Shown here in pieces: positions 1 to 11,782 of a stretch of 64,000 nucleotides of DNA. The stretch is from contig JAPWGK010000028.1 in assembly GCA_029641185.1 (NCBI GenBank), positions 421,649-485,648 of the forward strand, written 5' to 3'. Below the pieces are notes generated by a model. That model made no database searches. It saw only the letters and a list, made by a program, of their open reading frames with translations, and was not told where the DNA came from. The position numbers were made by a program, and so were the translations under genes. The stretch's first letter is position 1. Each line of letters starts with the position of its first letter. The stretch comes from Pseudofabraea citricarpa. Its lineage: Eukaryota; Ascomycota; Leotiomycetes; Helotiales; Dermateaceae.

Positions 1-58
1 AATTCATTCATGCTCAACATCTCACCTTGCGGCTCGCCGATGTAACTTCAAGTCATCA

Positions 59-80
59 CCCCCCCCCCCCCCCCCCCCCC
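59..80. repeat. 22-nt poly-C run
   Basis: Uninterrupted C homopolymer just beyond the 3' end of the APP1-like gene. It is followed by a short CATGCC-type repetition at about 115-140. Homopolymer length is error-prone in any assembly. No function is apparent. Confidence 0.9.
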
Positions 81-134
81 GCGTCGGGTAAGCTCCGACC
101 GATTGGTCGCCCGTCATGCCTCATGCCTTATGCC

Positions 135-1513
135 TCATGCGTGGATAGTGTCATTGAGGATCTGATAACATTCCTCTGGCGTCTCGAAGAGATGCCAGAT
201 GTTCTTGGGGACGCCCTTAAAGGCCTTCTCGAAGCGTTCGGGCTCGTTCTTGGCCTCGATGCCAATAGCCGCTATGTCGGTCACTTTCCGGATCAGAATC
301 AGATGAACCCAGCCTTTATTCTTCCGATATCTGTTCTCGTTAGTCGCGCCGCCTCGCTCACTATTAGACAGCCACGGCACTCACATATCACCATAAGCTT
401 CGGGATCGGATTGTGTGGAATCGCCAATGCAGATCATCTTGCGCCGGGGAAACCAAGTATGGATCTTAGTCATCCTCTCGACCTTGTAGTCCTCCGTTCC
501 CAGCGTCAGGTTTGACAAGAGCCCTGCAAGATTCATCCAGCTGGCATCACGTAAGATCATCGTACCCTGAGGGAAGAAGCGCTGTCTAAACTCGCTCAGG
601 AAACTATACAGGTTATAAGGCGATGCCGAGAGGTAGAACCATGGTGCCGTATCAGTGATGAGGGTATGGAGGTAGGCATATAACTCGGGCATTCCTTGGA
701 CGGGCGTTGCTGGAGACACAAAAGTCGATCGCAAAATCCCAATCGGGTCACCCGTCTGCGTAATCTTAATTGTGTCGTCGATATCTGATCTGGTTAGTCG
801 GGGTGTACGACATGCGTGTACAACATACCTGAGATCACAGCCCATCCTTCCGGCTCAGCATATACCGTCTTCATTTGCAAGACACCATTTGCGCCCTGAG
901 GAACCTTTGCGACACTGGTAACCACCTCGCCCGGTCTCTTGTCTGGAAGCTTCTCAAGGTCGCTGCTGATGCCATGTCTACCACCAGGTCCCAACTTCAG
1001 TGGTGTGTTGTTGGCAAAATCCACATTTACAACGCGGCCCGGTAAGATGTTCTGCATAAAAGGCATCAAGCGATGCTGAATGGTAGCTTCTGCGGCATCT
1101 CCCTGGCCCAGACCAACCTTCTCAGCGATGTCTGCCACCACCGTGCTCACCTCTTTCCCCGTGTTCTGATCGAAAACAGCGGCCACGAACTCTGCCTCCC
1201 ACTGATTGGTTTGTAGGTTGCGGTATGCCGTGTTATCAAGGAGCCATACCGTGTCGCGCTCTGTAATCTGCTTCGGCAGCGGGTTCAAGGGACCCAGGTA
1301 CGAGAGAAGGTTGCTTGCTTCTGAGGGGCGGTCATCTGAAGGCTTGGGTCTGACCCGGGTGTCGGGAAGTTTCGACTCGGTGTCGTGGAATCCTCGTTCC
1401 TTGCGGGTGCGTGTCTCCATCTCGGATTCGCGATAGTTCACGGTTCTAGCCTGGGCTCCCTCCATGACATCTTCCGCCTTTTGAATGGCGGTATTCATGA
1501 CTTTGCGGATCAT
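135..1513 (-). CDS. APP1-type phosphatidate phosphatase (DUF2183 family)
   Basis: Predicted exons 1513-829, 784-385 and 330-135 give 426 aa; the two introns (828-785, 384-331) have GT-AG ends and keep frame. Known family role: Mg-dependent dephosphorylation of phosphatidic acid to diacylglycerol, linked in yeast to actin patches and endocytosis. What shows it: the HAD-like catalytic DxDxT motif is visible as SDIDDT right after intron 1, followed by the conserved LSASP, FPQG and IGDSTQSDPEAY blocks, then the RKVTDI segment in the last exon. The N-terminal third has the GRVVNVDF type lead-in of the family. The start is uncertain: the frame stays open upstream to 1624, and an intron could link an ATG near 1658. 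I chose the ATG at 1513 because the charged sequence downstream looks coding, while the upstream residues do not. Family assignment is firm, start is not. Confidence 0.85.
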
Positions 1514-2034
1514 TGGAAGACGCTCTGATTGTAAGTTCTGGCGAGGGGTTTCGTAGGTGAGGGGAGAGAGATGGGGAGAAGTAGAAGAGCTGTAGGGATA
1601 GCAGAATAGGCAGCGATAGCACAATATACTCAGCTTGCACTCGTAGCTCGTCGTTGGCCATCAGCCGCACCTACCTGATGACATGCCATTCTGTCATCAT
1701 GCGCCGCCCGCCACGGGGAGATCAGGTCGATGGCTATTCTTGCAGTGTTTGCGACGGCTGATCATGTTTCACGCATGATCCAAGCCGTTGGGTGCAACGC
1801 TATGGAGGCACCTGCAGTATTGGCGATGCGAAACTGGTACAGGACAGAGAATCTTCTCAGGGGCAGCGGCACGAGGGGGGTTTTGGTGGGTGGAGAGAAG
1901 AGGGGGGAGAAATGTCATTATGTCATGGTTGGGTTGGAAGTGTAGAAGTTGTCGCTTGCTGTGGCTGATTCGCCTGAGAGACAGACCCCCTGGGCGGTAC
2001 CTGGTCTGGTCTGGCTTCCTGGGCCGTGATATCA

Positions 2035-2070
2035 ACCATAACCATAGCCGTAACCGTAACCATAACCTTA
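2035..2070. repeat. Degenerate TAACC(A/G) hexamer array
   Basis: About five to six adjacent units of CCATAA, CCGTAA and CCATAG type. It resembles a telomere-like repeat but is interstitial and imperfect. It may simply be a microsatellite of the promoter region. Confidence 0.6.
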
Positions 2071-3029
2071 AGACGACTACCTACAAGAGAGGAAGCCCAG
2101 GACTTGCTATCTTTGCATCTCCCGGTCAGCAGAGGTGATGGCCGGAGGGGGGTGCACATCGATACAGTCAGGACAGTACTGGGCCACGAAGCAAGTGCTT
2201 GGCCCGCCACTCGAGCAACCCCCTATCGCTCTCTCTCTTTCTCTCTCTTATGCTCTGGGCCTTGATCTCCTCGACTGCTACATTCACGTTACTGGATGTG
2301 GTATCGGGGACATCAGAGGAGCCTATGGGGTACGGACGAGGTATGCGTCCTGTCATCTGGAGACCGTGAAGTATCATGGGCCAGACGCGTCGATGTTAGT
2401 AGAGCGTGTCGATGGGGGTTGTGGCATCAAATCAGACAGAAGCTATAGCGGTGTTTCTGGTGTTGACACAGGGAGCATCCTGCGATGCGACTCGCGTGGT
2501 ATTATACTTCTCAGCGCGGGTGGACGTCTTCTGCGCTGTCATGGCCACACTGCCACACTGCCACGAAGTTTGCAGTTTGCAGTTTGCAGTGGCCAACTCC
2601 AGCCCAATCTTCCATTTCATGTGCATCATATGCAAGTGATTGATTGCCCAACGTGCGAATCCTTTGGATTTTTGGGAGCGAGCAGAGAAGCGGTGGCAGT
2701 TTATTGGAGAAGGGGGGGCCAACCGAGCCAATGACGGGGTGCATGCAGTGGGTCATGGCAGAGTGGCTCGATTGGAAACAGCAAAGCTGCTACTGAGGAC
2801 CGTCGCCTTCATAAGAGCCAAAGGGTTTGTGCAAGTCGAGTCGGTCTGTCTGTCTGTCTATCAACCCTCACCAGCGCTGCATTTATTTATATCAGACTCC
2901 GAGATCCACTCTGGCATCTGTCTTGTCTTCTCTTCTCCTCTTCTCTCCTTGCGTGATCGAAGAAGCCTGGTGATAACAGCAGCCGAGCTGGCACCAAATA
3001 AGCGACACAGAACACACAAACACACGCCA

Positions 3030-3062
3030 GCCAGCCATCCATCCATCCATCCATCATCACCC
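3030..3062. repeat. CCAG/CATC tetranucleotide microsatellite
   Basis: CAGC and CATC tandem units lie about 50 bp upstream of the start codon of the Cys-rich gene, so probably in its 5' untranslated leader. Confidence 0.7.
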
Positions 3063-3111
3063 ATCGCCACGTCAAGTGGGACCGACAACCTAACCTCGCG
3101 AAGACGACGGC

Positions 3112-3792
3112 ATGTGCACGCACACCACATATCTCTTCACGTCGACTCGGTGCGAGCAGGCGAAGGATAAACGCCATCGCTACAAAGAGATCCGCTACCA
3201 GCTGTGCAAGGACAGCGTCGGCCTGGTGCCCTGCAACAACACGCGGCCCGAAGAGGGCCAGGCCGATGTGTTTCGCGGCAAGAGGAGCGACCCATGTCCC
3301 GTCTGCCGCCAGCTCCACGAAGCGAAGGAGGCATATCAGCTCGCGAAGAAGGAGTACCAGCACGCCGTCAAGGCCGCCAGCTCCTTCGTCACAGGCCGAT
3401 GGGTGAGCGCCGTAATGTCCCTCCGAGAATCGTGAAGCGGAAGCTAAGACGCGTCGCAGCAAAAGAACGGCGAGACCTACCACTCGGACAACTCGGTCCA
3501 CTACCAGCCGTACATGGCCCTGCCGCCGTCGTCAACCCCCGACGAGCCCTCTGCGGCTCCGGCTCCGGCTCTCGAGATGTCTGACTCCTACGTCTGCCCC
3601 AGCTACTACATCTGTGGCAAGAACAGGAAGCATTCGTGTCTCTGCACCATAGCCCAGACGGAAGATCCAGATCACCTGTGTGACGAGAGTTGTGAGCGCG
3701 TCATCCCCTTCTACACCGAAGCGTGCGGCAGCGACCACACGCACCACTGGCCCTGCGAGCTGCCCGAGGTGAAGACCTTGACCGCCGCCTAG
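3112..3792 (+). CDS. Small cysteine- and histidine-containing protein, unknown function
   Basis: Exons 3112-3402 and 3460-3792 (57-nt GT-AG intron) give 207 aa. Joining them in frame links the CPVCRQ-containing N-terminal half to a C-terminal half rich in spaced Cys and His (CPSYYICG, HSCLC, HLCDESCE, ACGSDHTHHWPC). No signal peptide or membrane segment is evident. The middle has a charged, probably helical stretch with Lys/Glu/Tyr (KEAYQLAKKEY). The CxxC and paired Cys/His suggest metal binding, but I do not recognise a named domain. This class of small Cys-rich protein is common in Pezizomycotina. The start codon is the first ATG of the exon and fits the Cys-rich N-terminus (MCTHTT). Function is unknown. 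Confidence 0.75.
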
Positions 3793-5196
3793 CCATCTGA
3801 TCTCTCGACGAGAGTGGCTGTGCATGTATGTTAGGTATGTATTGGGTCCATGGTGTATCTATAGGGCGAGGCGAAAGGGGGCTTCTCATTAGGTTGCTGC
3901 TTCGCGGGAGTTAGTTTCATTAGACCATCAACATTATCCTGGAAGGAGTTTCGGCGTTCCCTTACGACCTCGATATGATATGTTGTACAATGATTCTACC
4001 AGGCTTTTAGGATGGGGTTCGGGCTATGGCATGCTAAGATGAACTCGCAAGAGTTTCTACGTGGTGAAACGGGGTTTGGATTATCGCATAGTAACGTGGC
4101 ATCGCAAGAGGGTCCACCTGATGAGACGGAATTTCATGACATACCTATTTATCTGATCTTACATCATATTCCTCACCGAATGACATTTTTATATTTTCAT
4201 GCACTACTCACTGTATCGCCAGAGATTTGGAAAAAGAAAGGTTGACAATCTTGCTGGGACTCTTTGGCTGAGATGACATGATCGCTCACGTGTCCCTTCT
4301 CACCAAGCCCAGCTACATTGACCTAATCCCACGCTGTATACCCTACCCCTCTATTATATGCCCACAAGATGCTTGTCTCATCGTCTCCTGAACCTCGCAC
4401 ACACTAAAGAAGCAGACAGCAAGAGCATAGATAGCATGCTCTAGAGCCTATTTCTTTCCCGCCTTGCGGAGCATCCCCACTTACATCTCATGTGCCCGAC
4501 CTCTCACAAGCGCCAGTTGCGATTTCCAATTTCATGCAAAGATGAACCTCGTTGTTCATGTGGGCGGGCAGGGAACCCAAGAGAAGAAGAAGCAGAAGAA
4601 TAAAAGAGGATGAAGAAAGACAACATCTTCACATCCTTCCTCGGCCATGGCCCTGTCATCTCTCTTTCTCTCCTCTTTTCTGTTCCACGAGGAAGATGCT
4701 AGTAGAAGACAGAAAGAAAAGACAACCCGAGAGATGTTCCATCTTCTTGATCGCTCAATCAATCGATCGAGCAGTTCGAGAAAATAAATGGTCGCGTAGA
4801 GGAATCGGGGTTGGGTGTCGCTTATTTTTCCGTCGGGAGGAAGGGGGGAAAGGGGGTGCGAGACAGGGTTTAGGGATTTTATCTAGTTGGAATAGAAACG
4901 GCGAATATCTTTTATTTCAAGGAATGGTTTTAGCATTTTCGGTCGGGTAAGGAATTCAGGGTTCTCAATAGGGAAGAGGGCTCGAGAAAGAGATGTACTC
5001 TCTTGCGTTTCGTAGCTTTCACATTAAGTCAAGCGAGGCGAAGGAGAGGCAGAGTTAATCAGATCATCAGTCATTCAAATTCATTCATCTCAGTAGCAGG
5101 ATATCAGTAAGCCTCCCACTCCCATACTCATATATGCACATCTCAACTCCCAACCCCAAGAACCCAAAACCAAAATACCCCCCAAAAACCCCAAAA
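3793..5196. other. Convergent intergenic region, no gene seen
   Basis: Lies between the 3' ends of the Cys-rich gene and the TRI12-type transporter. The frames at 4012-4245 and 4552-4950 have no domain, no splice logic and purine-rich composition (AGAAGAAG runs), so I treat them as chance. A polypurine-rich tract is visible around 4575-4620 and 4690-4730. Confidence 0.6.
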
Positions 5197-7224
5197 TCAA
5201 ACTCCCAACTTCCTCTCCCCCGGTGGTTTCGCTTCTCCCCCAACCTTGCCCTGCAACCTCTTCGCGACATTATTGCCCAAGAACTTCTCCATATTCGGCA
5301 CAAAACACGCCGCGACAATCAGGAGGACGGAGAAGGGGATGGTAGCATAGAAGACAGTACGGAAGCTCATAACGTAGGCCCTCGTAACAGCAGCACCGAC
5401 CTTGGCGATGATGGAGGGCGTGATGTCAGGAACGGCATTGAAACTGCCCGTGGTGAGACCGGTATAGAGAGCCGTGAGAGAAGAAGCAGGGAGGCCGGCG
5501 TCCAGCGCAGCGGGCGTCACGAGCGCAGGGAGGTAGGTAGAGACTTTGTTCGTGAGGATCGTCACGTAGAGAGCTTGTGCGACGGCGCCGCCGAGGGCGC
5601 GGATACTCCCCAGCACGCCCGTCGCGAGCCCGATGTCCTGCGGCTCAATGACCAGCGTCACGCCTGGGAAGGTGATATTGTCGACGTAGCCGATTGCCCA
5701 GCAGCCGAGCACGCCGAGCGCGATGAAGGTCGAGTGGTTGTCGGGCGAGAGCGAGATCAGGCCGGCCGTGAAGGCGAAGGCCAGACAGCTCATGATGATG
5801 GTCTGCCACTTCACTTTAGGGATGTACGAGATGCCGATTCCGCCGCATACTTGACCGAGGAGAATGCCACCGCCGACTACAGAGGACTGCCAGCCGATCG
5901 CTTTCACGTCCGTCGTGTACACGGTCCCGATTATCGTCGGCCACAGGATCGTCATGCTATAATATACCATGGCGCCGATGCACGCGCACGCTACGATTGC
6001 GCAGTAGCCGACGTTGCGGAAGAGACGTGGTGGGATCAGTGCTCCGTGGCCTTTGTTGCTGATGTATGATTCTGTTGCTGTTTAGCTGGGCTTGGTAGGG
6101 AGGTATATCAGACAGATAACTTACCATAAACCCCGAGAACAATCATCAATACACCCCCCACGACAATGGTGCTCACCACTTCTGCGCTCTTCCATGCGTA
6201 TGCCTGACCTCCCCAAGAAAGACCGATGAGGAAAAGCACCGTGCCTGAACAGAAGAGAAACATGCCGATAAAGTCAAGTTCCTTAAACTGCTGCCATTTG
6301 GTTTTCCCCTGTACGTGTAGTTGACTGTAGGTTGGTGGATGGTAGAGGAACTGATAGAGGACAAGAGAAACAACCGAGAGAATAATTCCCAGATAGTATG
6401 ACCACCTCCAGCCAGCTGAGGTGTATAGAATAAACGAGCGAGCAATGATGGGGCCGAAGACTACTGAGGTCAGAGAGGAAAGTATACAGTTTACAAGGAT
6501 GACTTGCCTGCAAATGGCATAGAAGATAAAAAGACAAGTGTGACGATTGGACCTCTCTGCTTATTTGGTACCAGTTCACCAAGGATAATTCCGAAACTCA
6601 CTGCCATGTATTAGCATCATATCTAGACTTTCAAGAAGTCAAACACTTACATTGACCAGCCGCTGCAATTCCGTTACAGAGATTGGCACCGATTAAGGTA
6701 TTGATGGTCTGAGCCGTGCAACCAATGACACAGCCAATAAGACCCAAGAAAGAAGTCCCCATAACCATCCATTTCCGACCGAAGATATCTGACAGACGTC
6801 CCACGAGCAGGAAGCCCACGGCAGTTCCCAACGTCCAAACGGTGGCGACCCAATTGAGATTTGCCGACGGGCCAATATCCTCGTTGATCAGCAAGAGCGT
6901 ATTGGCGGGTAAGACCCAGCCCAAGTAAGCACAGATACTCGCACAGCATACCGCCTATTTTGGACTTAGTGAGTGAAGTTTCTTTTCTTCATTTTTTGAA
7001 TTGAGAGGAGCACTTACAACGACTGTGCCGATGAACTGTACACTGTAGAAATATCCCGGTGGCATCTCATCGAGATCACCACCAAACGCCTTGGCATCAA
7101 CATAATCGACTGTCCCATCCGTATGTGTCTGCTGAACGGCATTCTTCTCTGTCGTCGTGGTCCGATTCATCTCATCGACATGTTCAGTAGTAGCGCCCAT
7201 CTCGAAATCCTTCTCTACTGACAT
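5197..7224 (-). CDS. TRI12-type MFS drug/toxin efflux transporter
   Basis: Five exons (7224-7018, 6954-6651, 6600-6508, 6463-6125, 6071-5197) give 605 aa with about 14 hydrophobic segments. The family exports fungal secondary metabolites, the type member being the trichothecene pump; siderophore transporters are close relatives. What shows it: after a ~65-aa charged cytosolic N-terminus come the TRI12-typical segments NEDIGPSANLNWVATVWTLG, the MFS loop motif GRLSDIFGRKW between helices 2 and 3, and GELVPNKQRG. The start at 7224 is the second in-frame ATG; the upstream one at 7296 would add a Cys-rich stretch unlike the family. The third intron (6507-6464) begins with GC (GCAAGT), a GC-AG intron; the other three are GT-AG. 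No biosynthetic genes lie beside it, so the substrate cannot be inferred. Confidence 0.88.
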
Positions 7225-9285
7225 GATAAACCTTCCTGGCTGAGACTTGTCGACAAGGAAAATGCCAATGCAACAACAATGAGGACGACATATCACTAGA
7301 TATATAGCAGAAGGATGGGATTTACCCGTTGCCCATCACTACTACAGAATCAGAATCAGTCTGCGCGCTTCGATCTAGACCCTTCGCCGCACGTGGAAAA
7401 GCGCATCCAGAAGCATGCGGGGTATGTGGGGAGGAGGAGAAGCTAGAGCACAATAGAGAAGCAAGAAAGGAGAGGGAGTGAGAGCTAGAACAGAGACCTG
7501 GTGGTGTTGACCCCGGCGTATCTGCGGTCCAGAAATGCTGGGGCAGAGCAGTACAAGTCGACCTCGAACATGCTGATGGGGCTCAAACATTGGTCAGAGG
7601 ATGCAGGGTCAGTCGGGAGATAGACCTGCGTGCTTTAGATCATGCGGCAGACACGCCGGACCAGGAAATCAGTCGCGCGAATGGCTTCGGAAAACATTAG
7701 CCTGGCCAGAGCTACTCACAGTGGCTGAACGCCTGCGCAAGCCACTCGGCATCCACGAGAACCCAGTTGAATGGATATGCACCACTTGTGGCATATCAAA
7801 GAGTCAAGCTTCCGTCATCTTGCAAGGAATTCCCAAGGGGAGAATATGTCAGACTGGATTTGAACCTAACTTCGAGTCAGATTGTGGCATTGTATGGAGG
7901 TTGAACCTGGATGGTTTCTCGGAGACTGCCATGATTCGAGGCTAACCTTGTTTCCCTTGAGTGGAACGCTATCCCACAAGACCGTACTGGACAACTTGCT
8001 ATGAAAATCTTTTGTATCGACTTGGGATTTTAGTACGAATTGATGTTAAGGATCTACATATCTAGTATAGAATGGTCGGACGAGCGCTGGGAACTGTCCA
8101 GAGCCATTTGGAGTAGAGCTAAGCGACCAATGTCCCCAAGTCCCCGTGGCCAATGTAGTTTCTTGGGTTTAGAAAAAAATAAAGGAAAATAAGCGGAACT
8201 GGCTACTAGGAATAAGATCTTTTAGGTGAGTAGGTATTCTTGTAAGATAGGGGAATAATACCTGCACTTGTAATACATCCGATTCTATACATTAAACGAC
8301 ACACATGCTACTAAACCATCCGCCCAAGGATCTCTTGCAAACAATGCCGCAAGAATGCTGCTACCTCTGACAAAGTGACAATTAAAAACCTACAATACCC
8401 CGGATCAAGACAACCGAGCTACAGTCCCCGAGTACTAAGGAAACACCCCAGACGCGGCTCTGATGGCTCTGGAGAGGCACCTACCCGTCACTGAGGCCCA
8501 GACTGTCTCGGGTCGCAGATCCTCTCCTTTGGGCTGACAAGGACGAGATTTGTCAATGGAATTTCCCCAGATCTCCAGATTTGCGACGCCTGGGACGTAG
8601 GATCATCCAATCCAGGCTATGGTCTGGAAGGGATCAGCAGTGGCTGAAAACACCTCTCGGTGTTATGCAACACAGACCACATGGACTTGTCTACGTTAAC
8701 CCTTGCACTTGCGGGCACAGATTTCAAGAGGGACAAGCAAATACAATTGTCCTTCATGCATTGGCTGGTCACTTAACAATCACTGGTACGTCTGAAGACT
8801 TTAATTGTACTTTCTGTTATTATTATCATAGGAATGATTACAGAGTGGGTTTGGTTAAGGGTCAATCTCGATTCTCCTCCCCTCCAGCATTATCATCCCC
8901 TTCGGATCATTCGTCAAAAGCCATGATGCTATGCATTATAAGAAAAAGGGAAATATCGAACACTTAACGCAATGCGAACCAACGCATAGATGTCGTCAGA
9001 TGAGCAGCCCAACCGAACCCATCCATCCCTTGAAAATGCAAAAGAGTATCGCATCCGCATGAGACCCGCTTGAAAAAAAGTGCTGAACTTTTTGATACCA
9101 CAAGACATACGAAAAGGCTGATGAGAATAGGAGGCGAGATAGAGTACAAGGTCTTGGGGCCACAAGAACCAGAAGGTAGTCAGTGGTGACTAAATATGGT
9201 ACACCGTCGAAGCTTCTTTGTTCGGGAGTTGGAGAGTGCTCGAGTCGACGTTTTGCGAAAATAGGAAATGAGAGTCAAGAGGTTT
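7225..9285. other. 2-kb intergenic region, no convincing gene
   Basis: Upstream of the TRI12-type gene and downstream of the G3BP-like gene. Frames at 7601-7945 and 8581-8967 are isolated, have no family features and no plausible splicing partners. Low-complexity A-rich patches occur around 8170-8200. Confidence 0.55.
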
Positions 9286-10963
9286 TCAAGCATTGGCGGC
9301 TTGACTGGCACCTCGACCACCGCGTGGAGCTCCACCACGGCCACGGTTTTGTCCAAAGTTACCACGGCCTTGGCTAGGTGGGCCACGACCTTGCTCAAAA
9401 CCACCACGTCCGCGTCCGGCGATTCCTCCACGTCCACCGTTATAACCGTTACCACCGTAAGCACCAGCCTTGGGTCTGCGGGGCTCAACATAGATGTCTT
9501 CGCCTGAGACTTTGTGGGGGTTGGCGGCGGCAGCGGCTTGGTAACCAGCAGGTTCCTTGTACTCAACAAAGGCGCAGTTCTATCGAATTAGTTAGCTGGA
9601 GTATACAGAAGAGTAGAAAAAGGAATGCATACCTTTGAACGGTTGATATCAAAGTAGATCAACTCGCCGAAAGCGCTCAAAGCAGTTCGCAACTCATTGT
9701 CTCCAACCTTCTCGGTGACAAACTTGACATAGCCCATGGTGCCCTCCTTCTCGGGTGGAGCAGAGATAGATTGAGGTCGGTTTTGTCTCTTAGCGTCATT
9801 TCCAACTGATTGCCATCCTGCGTTCTCCTTCTCCTTTTCTTCCTTGGAAGGGGTGGTCTCAGCAGGAGCAGCTTGAGCAGGCTTGGTCTGGGTTGCTGGG
9901 GCGGCACGAGGAGCGGCAGTATTGGCAGCAACTGGGGCCTTTGCGGCAGCTGGAACGGCAGGTTTTGGAGTAGCGACAACTGCAGCTGCAGCACGGCTGG
10001 CCCATGACATTGGCTTAGCAGGAGCAGAAGGCTTCTCGGGAGCTGGTGCGGCGGCCTTGGTGGATGGTAGACGGGACAAGGCTGGAGTAACAACTGGCTC
10101 CTTGGGAATTTCCACTTCCTTGATAGTCTCCTCCTCAATCTCCTTCTCGACGGCCTCTGGGGTAACAGATTCTTCCTTGGCAGCTGGAACGGGGACGTCC
10201 TCGACCTCGGGCTCTGGAGCAGCAGTGCCGTTTGTGGATGGAGCGGCAGCAGTCTCGGACTCAATCGTCTCCTCAAGCTTTTGATCAACGACACCAGCAT
10301 CCAAACCAGAGACCTCGTCAGTAGTGGCCTGGGCCTTTGGCATCTCTACGTCCTCAACCAATGGTCCAGCCTCCTCCTGAGCAGCCTCAACTTCCTCCTC
10401 GCCTTCCTCGTTGATGTATCGGAAGATGTCATTGAGAACAAAGTATCCGGTGGGTTGCTGAGCAAGGACGAAGGTTTGAACGAACTTCTTGAGCTCTGCA
10501 GACTTGTTTGATGTCTCGCCAATAACTTGGATGACGATGTTATCGAAGGAAGCTTGTGAATCGACGTTGGAGACACGAACTTTGCAGTCTTGGAAGTCCA
10601 GTTCACGAATGCGATCTTGAATGGCCTATAATTGTTAGCTGGGATTATGACACTGGATACTTCTGCACTTACACTTCGTCCAACTGAGACTGGGACAGAC
10701 TCAGCTTCGGGACCGGAGACGAATTGAGAGCGCTTGCCATAGAAGAGCTGGGGACTATTAGCATGGCACAATGATTAGTGGCTGGGTGGACTTACATGTA
10801 GCTTCTCTGGGGACTTGCTCAAAGTGGTGTAGTATTGTTCGACGAAGTACCATCCAACCTCATCCTTGGAGAGGTCATTGCCAGTGGCGCTTGAGGTAGT
10901 TGCGTCTGCGGTGGCCGTGTACTGTTCCTGGTTGGGAAATGATCCGTTGGTGTTGGTTGCCAT
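9286..10963 (-). CDS. G3BP-like RNA-binding protein (NTF2-like, RRM, RGG box)
   Basis: Four exons (10963-10796, 10747-10673, 10625-9633, 9579-9286), all phase 0, give 509 aa. The N-terminus (about residues 33-155) is an NTF2-like domain: VGWYFVEQYYTTLS, FYGKRSQF, then VLAQQPTGYFVLNDIFRY. A long acidic and Ala/Pro-rich linker follows (about 160-390). Next is an RRM (about 390-460) with the RNP-like blocks YVKFV and NCAFVEY, and finally an RGG/RG-rich tail. Known role of the family: ubiquitin-protease cofactor and stress-granule RNA binding (Bre5/Nxt3/G3BP). Neighbours give no extra hint. The start is well supported: ATG at 10963 leads directly into a Gln/Thr/Ser-rich leader typical of these proteins. 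Intron 9632-9580 splits the RRM near its RNP1. High confidence in family; the exact yeast orthologue is not decided here. Confidence 0.93.
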
Positions 10964-11782
10964 CTTGTCTGATCTGATTGAGGTGAAGGTGACTTTTGTT
11001 TGTCGCCCTCACAGGTAAGATAGGTTAGAGGAGACTTCGCAGATATGTTACTTGCGCAAAAGTTGGAAGATCGAAGATCGACGGCGAAGGATGTAGATGC
11101 TCAGGTGGTGTAGAAGTTCCGAGTCCGGTTAGGGATATCGCGAGCTTTCAGTCGAGATGCTGAGCTGAGCTGGTGCAGGAAGGGAAGAATGCACAAGATC
11201 GATGACGAAGGCGGCCGGTGCAGGAAGAAGAGGAGAGGATGGGTATCTTAGAAGACAGCAGAAAGAGATTGGATGTAGAGAGTCTGGAAGAAGGTCTGGA
11301 GCGGGAGGGTGAGAGAGGAGAGCAGTCAATGGATGATGGTGGTGGTGGATGGTTTTTTGTTGGAGGTGACGGGACCGCGAAGAGTGCAAAAATGGTTCGT
11401 GAACTAAATTTCACGCTTGCACGCACCCACACACGCAGGACCTCCGGATCACGTGCACGTCCCACCTGCCACTGCCTATCTTCCCGGAAGTGGGTCTCGG
11501 GCTTTCGATGTGTTTCCGTCGTCTTGCGAATGTGCGAATAACCTCATCTTCTGCCACTTCAGTCCGCTTTATCGTCTTGCCGACCGAATTTCATCATTGG
11601 ACCCTGCTCCGACTGCCGACTGGACCTCTGGTCATAATGCGTATGTTCAAGTCATTCCCTGAGCATAATACGAACCATCCATCCCTCGTCTTTTGTGCAA
11701 GTCTCTTGGGTGATTATCCGCGCCATCAGTTTCAGTTGTCATGACGCATGGTTCGTGGATATCTCAGCATGCCCTTGATGGA
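10964..11782. other. Upstream region of the G3BP-like gene
   Basis: Contains purine-rich leader sequence (about 11220-11340), a CACGTG site at 11450-11455 and no credible coding frame. The open frames here are low-complexity shadows. Confidence 0.55.
11450..11455. promoter_or_regulatory. CACGTG (E-box-like) site
   Basis: A perfect CACGTG palindrome about 490 bp upstream of the G3BP-like start codon, in a TCACGTGCACGT context. bHLH factors of the Cbf1 type bind such sites in fungi. That it acts here is inference. Confidence 0.3.

Larger units (their letters stand above)
1514..3111. other. Divergent intergenic region with simple repeats
   Basis: Shared 5' region of the APP1-like gene (minus) and the Cys-rich gene (plus). 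It holds a degenerate hexamer array (about 2035-2070, TAACCA/TAACCG units), a CT-rich tract (about 2225-2260), a GTTTGCA triplication (about 2568-2590) and a CATC microsatellite (about 3030-3062). The open frames here, including one of 199 codons at 2135-2734, run through these repeats and show no family features. Confidence 0.6.

Noticed and set aside
2135..2734. 199-codon plus-strand open frame
   Set aside because: Crosses CT-rich and GTTTGCA repeats, no family features, overlaps other equally long frames on both strands.
4552..4950. 132-codon plus-strand open frame
   Set aside because: Purine-repeat composition (Arg/Lys/Glu-rich), no motif, mirrored by a minus-strand frame.
5134..6069. 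311-codon plus-strand frame opposite the TRI12 gene
   Set aside because: Antisense shadow of the transporter's last exon; Arg/Asp/Glu-rich pseudo-protein typical of the reverse strand of a GC-rich membrane gene.
7601..7945. 114-codon plus-strand frame in the 2-kb gap
   Set aside because: Has a CTTC pair but no recognisable domain, no neighbouring exon and no conservation evidence.
9677..10300. 207-codon Leu/Pro-rich minus-strand frame
   Set aside because: Alternative frame of the Ala/Pro-rich linker of the G3BP-like gene.
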